Numbered from the stretch's first letter, positions 1 to 8,797 are shown. The stretch: 22,223 nt of DNA from Ilumatobacteraceae bacterium (GCA_007122945.1 SKSP01000428.1:1-22223), one strand, 5' to 3'. The notes: a model not told the origin generated them from the letters alone. Numbers and translations are program-made.

Positions 1-481
1 CGTGTGCTTGGTCGATCACGTCCTTCGGTGGCGACCCCAGCGCGTTCGCGATCAGCGCGATGGGGTGGGAGAGCGCGATCTCGACCTGCCGGTGCGCGAC
101 CTCGTCGGTCCAGCCGAGCACCCCGCCGGGCTTCACGTCCTCCGGTAGCGGCGGCAGATCGAAGCGCTCCATGAGCGACTCGACGTAGCGCCAGTGCTGC
201 GCATCGATCATCGACCGGATCTGCGACAGCAGCTCGTCGGCGTTGCCGCCGTGGACGTCCACCGACTTCTGCGGCATCACGGTGTCGACGCCGTAGGGCT
301 TGCCGTCCACGTGCTCGTCGATCCAGTCGAGCTCGATCTCGAGTTGCTCGGGGCTGAATCCGACGGCCCCGAGCACCCCGAGCCCTCCGGCCTTGCTCAC
401 TGCGGCGACGACATCGCGGCAGTGCGTGAAGGCGAAGATCGGGTACTCGATCCCGAACGCGTCGCACAATGGGGTTCGCAT
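1..481 (-). CDS. Nitronate monooxygenase-like FMN protein (partial, N-terminal part)
   Basis: The minus strand reads open from an ATG at 481 to the window edge, giving about 160 residues that begin MRTPLCDAFGIEYPIFAF. The start (LCDAFGIEYPI), the early Gly-rich segment SKAGGLGVLGAVGFSPEQL and the later GVDTVMPQK segment match the N-terminal half of the TIM-barrel fold of nitronate monooxygenase / 2-nitropropane dioxygenase flavoproteins. These bind FMN and oxidise alkyl nitronates; many members have unknown substrates. The family is usually about 350 residues, so more than half lies outside. The start is supported by a GGAGGG ribosome-binding site about 6 bases upstream. The SufR-like gene lies upstream on the same strand, 209 bp away, so co-transcription is possible but not shown. 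Family is fairly sure; substrate is unknown. Confidence 0.8.
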   Translation of the reverse strand, partial: MRTPLCDAFGIEYPIFAFTHCRDVVAAVSKAGGLGVLGAVGFSPEQLEIELDWIDEHVDGKPYGVDTVMPQKSVDVHGGNADELLSQIRSMIDAQHWRYVESLMERFDLPPLPEDVKPGGVLGWTDEVAHRQVEIALSHPIALIANALGSPPKDVIDQAH

Positions 482-690
482 GAAGTCCCTCCGGGTCTCT
501 CGACTGTCGACGCCACGGTAGGTCGGTCGACGTCACGGCCACCCATCGGCGGGCCGGCAGCGTGGAACACGGCGACGTCGACCTCCCAACGACCCGAACT
601 CACGAGCGCTGCGGTGGACGCCTTCGATGGCCTCGGTGATCAGGTGGTCGTGCCGATGACGACGACGTGGGTCTGGGCGGGTGGGCGCTG
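482..690 (-). other. Intergenic stretch with coding-like fragments in shifted frames
   Basis: No intact gene lies here. Read on the minus strand, three adjoining fragments in different frames show G/C-biased third positions and look protein-like. The first reads THVVVIGTTT and then stops; the next reads ITEAIEGVHRSAREFG; the last contains WEVDVAVFHAAGPPMGGRD. The first and last loosely recall the first beta strand and the NAG-type strand of Rossmann-fold short-chain dehydrogenases. The spacing between them is far too short for an intact SDR. A decayed gene is possible; GC-rich chance is the alternative. Confidence 0.2.
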
Positions 691-1371
691 TCAACCTCGG
701 GACGGGGACGGCTCCGCGATGGGTGCGATCTGATAGGTGCAGGTGCTGCATCGGTCGGACTTGCGCTCGATGCGTGTCACCTGGGCGTCGGGGAGGCTGT
801 CCTCGATGAAGCCGAGCTCGGCGGTGCAGGCGTGCTGGTATCGGTCGGCGACGTCCCAGATGGGGCAGTTGTGGAGTTGGATCCGGAAGGCGCCGCCGCT
901 GGTCTCGTCGAAGTCGGCGACGTAGCCCTGGGCGTCGAAATGGTCGGCCAGGGCGGCCACCCGTTCGCCGGTCGGCTTGCCGGCGAGCCCTTCCCGGGTT
1001 GCGTCGACCATGCGTTGACGGCGGCGATCGAAGATCCGCTCGACGAGCCCTGGATCCTCGTCGTGGATGTCGTCGAGGATCTCGACCGCGAGGCCTCGCT
1101 CGTCGGCGAAGAGGGGCTCGGTGAGGGCGGTGCAGCGATAGATGTCGGCGGGTCTGCCGGTCTGGCCGCGCAACGGCCGGGTCGCGACGAGGTCGGCAGA
1201 CCGGAGCGCAGCGAGGTGCTGACGAACGGCACTGGGCGAGATCTCCAGATCATCGGCGAGGTCGTCGGCGGTCGCCTCGCCGCGTCGCTTGAGGATCTCG
1301 AGCACCCGCCGCTGGGTTGGCGAGACCTCACGATGCTCCGAACGATGCTCCGAACGATGCACCGATCCCAT
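691..1371 (-). CDS. sufR: SufR-like iron-sulfur cluster-sensing transcriptional regulator
   Basis: The protein has 226 residues. A winged helix-turn-helix (residues about 17-80: TQRRVLEILKRRGEATADDLADDL, then SPSAVRQHLAALRSADLV) is followed by an effector half with cysteines at 169, 182, 208 and 211 (C-x12-C-x25-C-x2-C). This layout fits SufR / DeoR-ArsR-like regulators that hold an Fe-S cluster and repress the suf operon when cluster supply is sufficient; that role is family knowledge. The gene is divergent from the ferredoxin-suf operon, which is the usual SufR position. I kept the ATG at 1371. No ribosome-binding site is visible, but a -10-like TAATCT lies 23 bp upstream, so a very short leader is likely. 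Codon 4 is an alternative GTG start. The first residues are a His-Arg-Ser-Glu tandem repeat, which is unusual for the family. Confidence 0.85.
   Translation of the reverse strand: MGSVHRSEHRSEHREVSPTQRRVLEILKRRGEATADDLADDLEISPSAVRQHLAALRSADLVATRPLRGQTGRPADIYRCTALTEPLFADERGLAVEILDDIHDEDPGLVERIFDRRRQRMVDATREGLAGKPTGERVAALADHFDAQGYVADFDETSGGAFRIQLHNCPIWDVADRYQHACTAELGFIEDSLPDAQVTRIERKSDRCSTCTYQIAPIAEPSPSRG
1331..1366. repeat. Three 12-bp tandem repeats at the start of sufR
   Basis: Two perfect copies of cgatgctccgaa (1331-1342 and 1343-1354) are followed by a two-mismatch copy (1355-1366). On the minus strand they encode the repeated HRSE at residues 5-13 of the SufR-like protein. The number of copies could vary between strains without breaking the frame. 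Confidence 0.85.
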
Positions 1372-1394
1372 GACGTGAACGTACCACCGTCTCG

Positions 1395-1422
1395 AGATTA
1401 TTCCAAGTTACGAAAGTTGCGA
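1395..1422 (-). promoter_or_regulatory. Putative sufR promoter
   Basis: On the minus strand a -10-like TAATCT (complement of 1395-1400) sits 16 bp from TCGCAA (complement of 1417-1422). The expected transcription start is near 1388, giving a leader of roughly 17 bases. The -35-like hexamer is the same six base pairs used on the other strand by the suf operon promoter, so the two promoters should compete. This is inferred from sequence only. Confidence 0.5.
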
Positions 1423-1444
1423 CTGGCAAAACAACTGATAATCT
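1417..1444 (+). promoter_or_regulatory. Putative ferredoxin-suf operon promoter
   Basis: TTGCGA (1417-1422), a 16-bp spacer and TAATCT (1439-1444) form a sigma70-like promoter. The expected start is near 1451. A ribosome-binding site, GAAAGGAG (1454-1461), lies 4 bases before the ferredoxin ATG, so the leader would be only about 15 bases. Most of the downstream genes overlap, so this promoter probably drives the whole set to sufT. Confidence 0.55.
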
Positions 1445-1465
1445 GACGCTCGTGAAAGGAGCGAC

Positions 1466-1732
1466 ATGAAAGTGTGGATCGATCAGGACCTGTGCACCGG
1501 CGACGGGTTGTGCGAGGAGATCGCACCCGACGTGTTCTTCGGTCAGGACGATGGCCTCTACTACGTGAAGGAATCGGCAACGAACTTCGGTGCCGACAAA
1601 CTGTTCGACGGAAGCGCCAATCCGGCCGGCTCCGACGGCATGGCCCGCATCCCGGACGGTGGCCTGGATCGCGTGATCGAAGCCGCCGAGGAATGCCCCG
1701 GCGAGTGCATCTTCATCGAGGTCGACGGATGA
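1466..1732 (+). CDS. Small single-cluster ferredoxin (CxxDxxC...CP type)
   Basis: This 88-residue protein has C10-TGD-GL-C16 near the N-terminus and C77-P near the C-terminus, with another cysteine at C81. An Asp at 13 replaces the second cluster cysteine. That pattern is typical of small actinobacterial [3Fe-4S] or Asp-ligated [4Fe-4S] ferredoxins that pass electrons to cytochromes P450. The start has a good ribosome-binding site (GAAAGGAG) and lies directly behind the divergent promoter. It is the first gene of the suf operon, so it may be an electron donor for cluster assembly, a cluster client, or a P450 partner placed under Suf control. A P450 is encoded about 16 kb away at 17230-18597. 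Family is sure; partner is unknown. Confidence 0.9.
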   Translation: MKVWIDQDLCTGDGLCEEIAPDVFFGQDDGLYYVKESATNFGADKLFDGSANPAGSDGMARIPDGGLDRVIEAAEECPGECIFIEVDG

Positions 1733-1812
1733 GGTGGCTGCTGACGGGTCGCCCCCCGCTCCTTCGTCGAGCTCGACGGTCGACCCAACACCACGAGGAG
1801 TTCATGTCATGA
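1729..1812 (+). CDS. Possible 27-residue Arg-rich linking mini-ORF
   Basis: An ATG at 1729 overlaps the ferredoxin stop as ATGA. The frame runs 27 codons and ends with a TGA (1810-1812) that overlaps the ATG of the next gene, again as ATGA. The peptide begins MRWLLTGRPPLLRR and is rich in arginine. Such overlaps would allow a ribosome to pass from one gene to the next. No separate ribosome-binding site is seen and no family is recognised, so this may be chance or a translational-coupling leader rather than a functional protein. Confidence 0.25.
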   Translation: MRWLLTGRPPLLRRARRSTQHHEEFMS

Positions 1813-2159
1813 CGCTCATGCAATCGTCCACCGGCACGCCGATCTCCCTGAGTGGCCAGGCAGTCGCAAAGGTCGCCGAGCTGCTCACCGCGGAGGGGGA
1901 CGAGAGTCTGTGCCTGCGCGTCGCCGTCCGAGCGGGGGGCTGCTCGGGCTTCTCCTACGAGATGTTCTTCGATGGCGACGTGGCCGACAGTGACCACGTG
2001 GCGAGGTTCGAAACCGTCACGGTGCTGGTCGACGCAGCCAGCGCCCCACTGCTCGCCGGGGCGACACTGACCTACTCCGACGGCCTGCAGGACAGCGGGT
2101 TCAGCATCGAGAACCCGAACGCCCAGCGCAGCTGCGGCTGTGGACAGTCGTTCGGTTGA
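1809..2159 (+). CDS. A-type Fe-S cluster carrier (HesB/IscA/SufA/ErpA family)
   Basis: The protein has 116 residues. Conserved A-type carrier features are the GGCSGFSY segment with C45 and the C-terminal SCGCG with C109 and C111. These three cysteines bind a cluster or iron and hand it to client apoproteins. The length is normal for the family (about 105-120). The frame is open further upstream, but I chose the ATG at 1809 because GAGGAG (1795-1800) lies 8 bases before it and family homology begins soon after. It sits between the ferredoxin and sufB, fitting a role in moving clusters from SufBCD to targets. Sequence alone does not separate SufA from ErpA, so no symbol is given. Confidence 0.9.
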   Translation: MTLMQSSTGTPISLSGQAVAKVAELLTAEGDESLCLRVAVRAGGCSGFSYEMFFDGDVADSDHVARFETVTVLVDAASAPLLAGATLTYSDGLQDSGFSIENPNAQRSCGCGQSFG

Positions 2160-2192
2160 CCCACCGAGCAGTTCAACCGGGCCGGCACTGCG

Positions 2193-2209
2193 CGGTCTCG
2201 ACGCGACCG
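2193..2209 (+). promoter_or_regulatory. Small hairpin upstream of sufB
   Basis: CGGTC (2193-2197) and GACCG (2205-2209) form a 5-bp stem with a 7-base loop in the 91-bp gap between the A-type carrier and sufB. There is no T-run. It could attenuate transcription or mark an mRNA processing point, or be chance in GC-rich DNA. Confidence 0.2.
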
Positions 2210-2250
2210 ATCTCCCAGTTCGACACCCAGTGACGAGGAGTGACACCACC

Positions 2251-3692
2251 ATGACCAGCCAGAGCCCGGTGATCGAGGAGTTGCTCGACGGATCGTACGA
2301 GTACGGGTTCAGTACCGACCTGGACACCGACATCGCTCCGCCGGGCCTGAACGAGGACGTCGTCCGCCTGATCTCGGCCAAGAAGGGGGAGCCGGAGTGG
2401 TTGCTCGAGTGGCGGTTGAAGGCGTTCGCTGCGTGGCAGGCGATGGACGAGCCCGACTGGGCGAAGCTCGACATCGAGCCGATCGACTACCAGTCGATCA
2501 GTTACTGGGCGGCGCCGAAGCCCAAGCCGACGCTCGACAGCATGGACGACGTCGATCCGGAGATCCGCGAGATGTTCGACAAGCTCGGCATCCCTCTGCA
2601 CGAACAGAAGATGCTCAGCAACGTCGCGATCGACGCCGTGGTCGATTCGGTCTCGGTGACGACCACGTTCAAGGCCACGCTGGCTGAGGCTGGGGTCATC
2701 TTCTGCTCGTTCTCCGAGGCCGTGCGTGAGCATCCGGATCTCGTGCGCGAACACCTCGGATCGGTCGTGCCGTTCCGAGACAACTACTTCGCGGCACTCA
2801 ACTCGGCGGTGTTCTCCGATGGGTCGTTCTGCTACATCCCCACGGGTGTCCGGTGTCCGATGGAGCTCTCGACGTACTTCCGGATCAACTCGCAGAACAC
2901 CGGTCAGTTCGAGCGCACGCTGATCGTCGCCGAGGACGACTCGTACGTGTCGTACCTCGAAGGCTGCACCGCTCCGATGCGCGACGAGAACCAGCTCCAC
3001 GCCGCGGTGGTGGAGCTCGTGGCGAAGGACCGGGCCACCATCAAGTACTCGACGGTGCAGAACTGGTACCCCGGGGACGACAACGGCGTCGGTGGCATCT
3101 ACAACTTCGTCACCAAGCGAGGTCGAGCGCACACCGATGCGAAGATCTCGTGGACCCAGGTCGAGACCGGTTCGGCGATCACGTGGAAGTACCCGAGCGT
3201 GATCCTGCAGGGTGACCGCTCGGTGGGCGAGTTCTACTCGGTGGCGCTGTCGAACAAGCGTCAGCAGGCAGACACGGGCACGAAGATGGTCCACATCGGG
3301 GCCGACACGTCGAGCACCGTGATCTCCAAGGGGATCTCCGCCGGGCACGGCCGCAACACCTATCGCGGCCTCGTCAAGATGCTGCGGTCGGCCGACAACG
3401 CCCGCAACTACACGCAGTGCGACTCGTTGCTGATCGGCAAGGAGTGCGCAGCCAACACGATCCCGTACATCGAGGTGAAGAACCCGACCGGCCAGGTCGA
3501 GCACGAGGCGTCCACGTCGACGGTCGGCGAGGACCAGCTGTACTACTGCCGACAGCGCGGGATGACCGAGGAGGACGCCATGGCGATGATCGTCAACGGG
3601 TTCTGCCGCGAGGTGTTCGGCGAGCTCCCGATGGAGTTCGCCGTCGAAGCTCAGCGGCTGCTGAGCGTGAGCTTGGAAGGAAGTGTGGGCTG

Positions 3693-3693
<1 letters not shown>
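2251..3693 (+). CDS. sufB: Fe-S cluster assembly scaffold protein SufB
   Basis: The protein has 480 residues, normal for SufB. It is the scaffold of the cytosolic SufBC2D complex where clusters are built. Clear SufB segments are SISYWAAPKPKPTLDSMDDVDPEI near residue 85, the long beta-helix core, and the C-terminal EHEASTSTVGEDQLYYC motif. C433 in that motif matches the essential cysteine that receives sulfur in studied SufB proteins. The frame is open to 2140, but the ATG at 2251 has GAGGAG (2235-2240) 10 bases upstream and gives the standard N-terminus. Mycobacterial SufB often carries an intein; none is present here. The stop overlaps the sufC start by one base, so SufB and SufC are probably made together. 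Confidence 0.97.
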
Positions 3694-4471
<778 letters not shown>

Positions 4472-4475
<4 letters not shown>

Positions 4476-5677
4476 CCACCGATTCGCTCACCTCGAACGT
4501 GGTGTTGCCGACCAAGCGTGACGAAGCGTGGCGGTACGCGCCCCACCGCACGCTGGCCGAGTTGTCGTTCGGCCCGCCGAACGGATCGATCGCGTCGGTG
4601 CCCGCCGGCCTGCTCGACGACATCCCCGTGCTGGACGGTCTCTGCGTCGTCGTCGTCAACGGCATCGTCGACGTGGGTCGTTCACGTCTCCACTCGCTGG
4701 TGCGCGGGGTGACCGTCTCGTCGCGTGCCGCGGCGCTCGCGACGGATCGGGCCGCGAGCACACCGGGCGACGAGACGCCGTCGCCCACGGACGCGTACGT
4801 GGTGCTCAACGCGGCCTACGGGGTCGACGGAGCCCTGATCGAGATCGAGCCCGGGGTCGTGCTCGACGAGCCGATCCATGTGGTGGACATCTCGATCCCC
4901 GATCATCTCGGCGGCGCCTCGTGCGCGCGGACCCACATCCATCTCGGCGCAGGGAGCTCGGCGACCGTCGTCGAGACCCGGATCAGCGCGGGCTCCGGCT
5001 TCGGTGGGTCGAACGTCTGCACCCTGGTGTCACTCGACGACGGCGCAGAGCTCGAGCACGTCGTGTTGCAGGACCTCCCGTCGTCGCAGGTCCATCTCGG
5101 CCGCGTCGAGGTGGACCAGGCGACCCGATCCACGTTCAGGGCTCGTTCGTTCAACACCGGTGGCGCCTACGGGCGGCTCGAGTACCACGTCGTGCTGCGC
5201 GGACCCGAAGCATCTGCCGACCTCGCTGGGCTCTACCTCGGATCCGGTGAGCAGGTGCTCGACCAGCAGGTCACCGTGGTGCACGCCGCCGAGAACTGCG
5301 TGAGCCGTCAGGCGTTCCGCGGTGTGCTCGACGACGAGAGCACCGGCGTGTTCAACGGTGGGATCGACGTCCGGCCGGGTGCCGACGGGACCGACGCGTC
5401 GCAGTCGAACGACAATCTGCTGTTGTCCGTGCGGGCCGAGGCCAACACGCAGCCCCGGCTCGAGATCCTGGCCGACGAGGTCAGCTGCACCCACGGCGCG
5501 ACCGTCGGTCGGCTCGACGACGACGCCCTGTACTACCTGCGGTCCCGAGGTGTTCGTGCCGAGGGCGCGCGGCGTCTCCTGATCGACGGCTTCGCCAACC
5601 AGATCGTGGAGCAGGTCGGCGCCGGACCGGTCCGGGCCTGGATCAGCCACCGACTGGGATACCGCGACGATGGGTGA
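4472..5677 (+). CDS. sufD: Fe-S assembly scaffold protein SufD
   Basis: The protein has 401 residues and is the second beta-helix partner in SufBC2D, needed for iron entry into the scaffold. The N-terminal segment TKRDEAWRYAPHRTLAE is typical of SufD. The C-terminal block CTHGATVGRLDDDALYYLRSRG contains H341, which matches the conserved functional histidine of studied SufD proteins. Unlike SufB, the corresponding YY is followed by Leu rather than Cys, as expected for SufD. Translation is coupled to sufC by a 4-base ATGA overlap, and the last 8 bases overlap sufT. The order sufB-sufC-sufD differs from the sufB-sufD-sufC order I associate with mycobacteria. Confidence 0.95.
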
Positions 5678-6230
5678 CCAACAGGTCTCCGTCCGGCGCG
5701 GTTTCGTCCTTCCGCGTGACTGCACCGTCACGATCGTCCCCGCCGGCCACCGCGTCATCCTCGCCGGGGGCGACCGCGTCACCGTCGTGCAGGCACTCGG
5801 CGGCAGGGTCACGGTCACGACCGCGGCCGGCGAGATGGCTCGCCTCGGCCCCCGGGACTCCATCGAGTTCGGCCTCGTCGAGCCCCCTGCGGAACGCGGC
5901 GCACCGAGCGGTGAGCCGTTCGACATCGACCGTGTCTGGGAGGCCGCGGCAACGGTGTACGACCCCGAGATCCCCGTCGACATCGTCGAGCTCGGACTGG
6001 TGTACCGCGTCGACGCCGAACAGCTTCCCAGCGGCAACTGGCACGTCGACATCGACATGTCGGTCACGGCGCCGTTCTGCGGGATGGGTGACATCCTCCG
6101 ACAGGATCTTCACGACGCCGTCGCGGCGCTCGACGGTGTCGAGGACGTCCAGGTGGCACTCGTGTTCGATCCGCCGTGGGACGCGTCACGTCTCTCCGAC
6201 GTCGCCCGTCTCGAGCTGGGGATGATGTGA
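5670..6230 (+). CDS. sufT: Fe-S cluster maturation protein SufT
   Basis: The protein has 186 residues. An N-terminal SufT-type region (10-70: RGFVLPRDC..., AGGDRVTVVQALGGRVTV) precedes a MIP18/DUF59 domain (about 85-180) with DPEIPVDIVELGLVY (98-112) and SVTAPFCGMG (131-140). C137 matches the conserved cysteine of the family, which is usually followed by Pro but here by Gly. SufT helps load clusters onto client proteins and is typically the last or near-last gene of Gram-positive and actinobacterial suf operons. The start overlaps sufD by 8 bases with no clear ribosome-binding site, which suggests coupled translation. The N-terminal region separates it from plain DUF59 proteins. Confidence 0.92.
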   Translation: MGDQQVSVRRGFVLPRDCTVTIVPAGHRVILAGGDRVTVVQALGGRVTVTTAAGEMARLGPRDSIEFGLVEPPAERGAPSGEPFDIDRVWEAAATVYDPEIPVDIVELGLVYRVDAEQLPSGNWHVDIDMSVTAPFCGMGDILRQDLHDAVAALDGVEDVQVALVFDPPWDASRLSDVARLELGMM

Positions 6231-6301
6231 CCGAGACCGGCGTCGATGCCGACCCGGCCGGGTGGGACCAGCCGCCAACTCGGTGTTGGAGCGACGGACG
6301 G
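6227..6301 (+). pseudogene. Possible truncated gene stub after sufT
   Basis: A GTG at 6227 overlaps the sufT stop as GTGA, the same kind of coupling used elsewhere in this operon. About the first 17 codons (VTETGVDADPAGWDQPP) have mostly G or C at the third position, like real genes nearby. The bias then fades, and the frame continues only antisense to the end of the sulfatase gene. The stub is too short to assign. It could be the start of a lost downstream gene or a chance overlap. Confidence 0.25.
6275..6289. terminator. Candidate hairpin between convergent sufT and sulfatase
   Basis: CCAAC (6275-6279) and GTTGG (6285-6289) form a 5-bp stem with loop TCGGT in the 71-bp gap between two converging genes. 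No T-run follows on either strand, so it is only a weak terminator candidate. Confidence 0.25.
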
Positions 6302-8716
6302 TCATTGGTTCCGGAACGCGGTCTCGACCTGATGGGCGAGGTCGGCGAACGCAGACCCGCCGTCTGCGGCGACCACCAGCAGGTCGAGCGCCCCGCTGAA
6401 CGCGATCGTCGGGTCGTAGCCGTCGTACACCGGCAGCGGCCGCCCGACCCCGGCCAGCAGGGATGCGGACGAGTTGGGGGTCCACAGTCCCGGCCACTCG
6501 TGTGGCAGCCGGGTGCTCCCGAGCACCGTTCGATCGGCGGCGCAGACGACCTCCATGTGGCCCCCGACCGGTCGACCGATCACCTGCAGTGTGGTGGCGC
6601 CGGTCGGCATGTCGACGGTGAGCTCGGTGAGGTACTCGCTGACGAAGCTGCAGGCGAACGTCAGCTGGCCACTGGCCAGGTACCACACCCATCCGCCGTT
6701 GGGGTCGCCTTGCTCGGCGAGGACGCCGCGTGCGCCGGCCTCCAACGGTGCACCGAGGTGAGCGGTGATCGTGAACCCGCTGCTCATCGCGGGGGTGTTG
6801 TCCTCGAACAACCGCTCACCGGGGCGCAGCTCGACCCGTGACGCCCCGGTCGGCCACGGCAGGAACAGATGCCCGAGGCGATCCATGACCCCGTCGCTGA
6901 GCGGGAGGACACCGTTGCGCTCGGCTTCCTCGAACCAGCGGGCCACGAGTCGATCGCGGGTCTCGGGGTGCTGGTCGCCGACGTCGTGGTTCTCGGCCAT
7001 GTCGGTGTGGGTGTCGAAGAGGTGCCAGTGGTCCGTCTCGAAGTCGTCGCTGCCGGCGATGAGGTCGCGTTCGGCGTGGGTGAGCTGGTTGACGTGGTTG
7101 GTGACGACCTTCCAGCCGTCCTCGTACATCGCCCGGCTGCCCCAGCACTCGTAGTACTGGCTCGTCCTCGGATCAGGCGCGTCAGCGTGGTCGAGCATCG
7201 GGCGGAGGGTGACGCCGTCCAGGCTCATCTGCGGCACGCCGTCGATCGTCTCGGGTGGCTCGACGTCGACGAGGTCGAGCACCGTGGGCAACAGGTCGAT
7301 GGCATGGCAGTACTGGTGACGGATCTCGCCGGCAGCGGCCAGCCCCACCGGCCAGGAGATGACGAGCGGATCTCGAACCCCGCCCTCGAACGTGTACCGC
7401 TTGAACCGACGGACCGGGGTGTTGCCGGCCTCGGCCCAGCCCCACGGGTAGTGGTTGTAGGTGAGCGGCCCGCCGAGCTCGTCGATCATGCGCAGGTTCA
7501 GCTCGACGTCCTCGTCACGCCCCTGTGCGAAACGGAACTCGCTCACCGAGCCGTGCGGTCCGGCCTCACCCGATGCACCGTTGTCCGACAGCACGACGAC
7601 GATCGTGTTCTCGCGTTGGCCGAGCTCGTCCAGGGCGGTGAGCACGCGCCCGATCTGCGCATCGGCGTGGGTGAGGAACCCCGCGTAGACCTCCATCATC
7701 CGGGCGTAGAGCCGCTGGTGGCTCGCGTCCAGGCCCTCCCAGTCAGGGACGTGCTCCGAGGGCAAGGGCAGGTTGGTGCCGGCCTCCACGATGCCGAGGT
7801 CGATCTGGCGTTCGAGGACCGCCCGCCGCCAGGCGTCCCAGCCGCCGTCGAACCTGTTCCGGTAGGGCTCGGACCACTCGGGCGCGACGTGGTGGGGGGC
7901 GTGGGTGGCGCCGAGGGCCAGCCAGACGAGGAACGGCCGGTCCGGCTGGTTGCGCCGCAGCTCGCGGACGCGGGCGATGGTCTCGTCGGCCAGGTCCTCG
8001 CTGAGGTGGTAGCCCTCGTCGGGGGTGCGGGGCGGATCGACGTAGGTGTTGTCACGCACCAGCTCGGGCGCCCAGTGGTTGGCGTCGCCGCCGAGGAACC
8101 CGTAATAGTGCTCGAAGCCCTTGCCGAGCGGCCAGTTCTCGAACGGCCCCGAGGGCGAACGTTGGTCGCGGGGCGTGAGGTGCCACTTGCCCACCGCGAA
8201 CGTGGCGTACCCCTCGGCTCGGAGGATCTCGGCGAGGGTGCCGGCCTCCGGTGGGATGCGAGCGGTGTAGCCCGGGAAGTTCATCGGCAGGTCGGGAAGC
8301 ATGCCCATCCCGACGCGGTGGTGGTTCCGCCCGGTCAGCAGGCAGGCGCGGGTCGGCGAGCACACCGCGGTGGTGTGGAAGTTCGTGAGGCGCACACCTC
8401 GCTCCGCCACGCTGTCGATCGCCGGCGTCGCGATGTCGGAGCCGTAGCAGCCGAGCTGCGCGAACCCGGTGTCGTCGAGCACGACGACCACGACGTTGGG
8501 TGCGCCCACCCGGAACGGGCGGGGGACCCGGGCGGAGGTGGAGCCGGCGGTCGTGAGCGCGACCGTCACGGTGCCATCGGGGTGGGGGACGGGATGAGCG
8601 ACACCGTTTCGGAGCTCCCCCATGTCGCGAGGACGCAGAGCATCGACCGACACCTTACGTGGTCGCGTCCGGCGCCGGGCCCAACGTCGAGGCGCGCTCG
8701 GGAATGCGTGGCGCAT
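6302..8716 (-). CDS. Type I arylsulfatase (AtsA/AtsD-like, formylglycine-dependent)
   Basis: This 804-residue protein hydrolyses sulfate esters. Metal-binding Asp81-Asp82 (VVVVVLDDTGFAQLGCYG) precede the sulfatase signature C119-S-P-T-R (AVCSPTRACLLTGRN). C119 would be converted to the catalytic formylglycine by a separate enzyme, which is not in this window. KWHLTP and SDNGASGE further on complete the active site. A C-terminal beta-rich domain (about 650-800) is like that of mycobacterial AtsA, and total length fits that group (about 790). No signal peptide is evident. The start is uncertain: the longest frame (8716) has an Arg-rich N-terminus, and in-frame GTG 8653 or ATG 8623 would match homologue length better; none has a clear ribosome-binding site. 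It converges on sufT and diverges from the copper lipoprotein gene. Natural substrate is unknown. Confidence 0.93.
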   Translation of the reverse strand: MRHAFPSAPRRWARRRTRPRKVSVDALRPRDMGELRNGVAHPVPHPDGTVTVALTTAGSTSARVPRPFRVGAPNVVVVVLDDTGFAQLGCYGSDIATPAIDSVAERGVRLTNFHTTAVCSPTRACLLTGRNHHRVGMGMLPDLPMNFPGYTARIPPEAGTLAEILRAEGYATFAVGKWHLTPRDQRSPSGPFENWPLGKGFEHYYGFLGGDANHWAPELVRDNTYVDPPRTPDEGYHLSEDLADETIARVRELRRNQPDRPFLVWLALGATHAPHHVAPEWSEPYRNRFDGGWDAWRRAVLERQIDLGIVEAGTNLPLPSEHVPDWEGLDASHQRLYARMMEVYAGFLTHADAQIGRVLTALDELGQRENTIVVVLSDNGASGEAGPHGSVSEFRFAQGRDEDVELNLRMIDELGGPLTYNHYPWGWAEAGNTPVRRFKRYTFEGGVRDPLVISWPVGLAAAGEIRHQYCHAIDLLPTVLDLVDVEPPETIDGVPQMSLDGVTLRPMLDHADAPDPRTSQYYECWGSRAMYEDGWKVVTNHVNQLTHAERDLIAGSDDFETDHWHLFDTHTDMAENHDVGDQHPETRDRLVARWFEEAERNGVLPLSDGVMDRLGHLFLPWPTGASRVELRPGERLFEDNTPAMSSGFTITAHLGAPLEAGARGVLAEQGDPNGGWVWYLASGQLTFACSFVSEYLTELTVDMPTGATTLQVIGRPVGGHMEVVCAADRTVLGSTRLPHEWPGLWTPNSSASLLAGVGRPLPVYDGYDPTIAFSGALDLLVVAADGGSAFADLAHQVETAFRNQ

Positions 8717-8797
8717 CGAAGGTGGTGGCAGCCAGATCTCGGTGGGCGGTTCGGAGCCGTCGGGAACTCAGCCGGTCCGATGAACGACCAGGAGCTC

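Larger units (their letters stand above)
1395..1444. promoter_or_regulatory. Two-fold symmetric divergent promoter / candidate SufR operator
   Basis: AGATTAT (1395-1401) and ATAATCT (1438-1444) are perfect inverted arms, and both contain the -10 hexamers. Between them lie a direct repeat of AAGTT (1405-1409 and 1414-1418) and an inverted GTTG (1416-1419) / CAAC (1432-1435) pair. This is where a SufR-like dimer would be expected to bind and shut both promoters. I cannot tell which inner repeat is the true operator. Confidence 0.45.

Noticed and set aside
2173..3504. A 443-codon open frame on the minus strand opposite sufB
   Set aside because: SufB is unmistakable on the plus strand. The opposite frame is a shadow.
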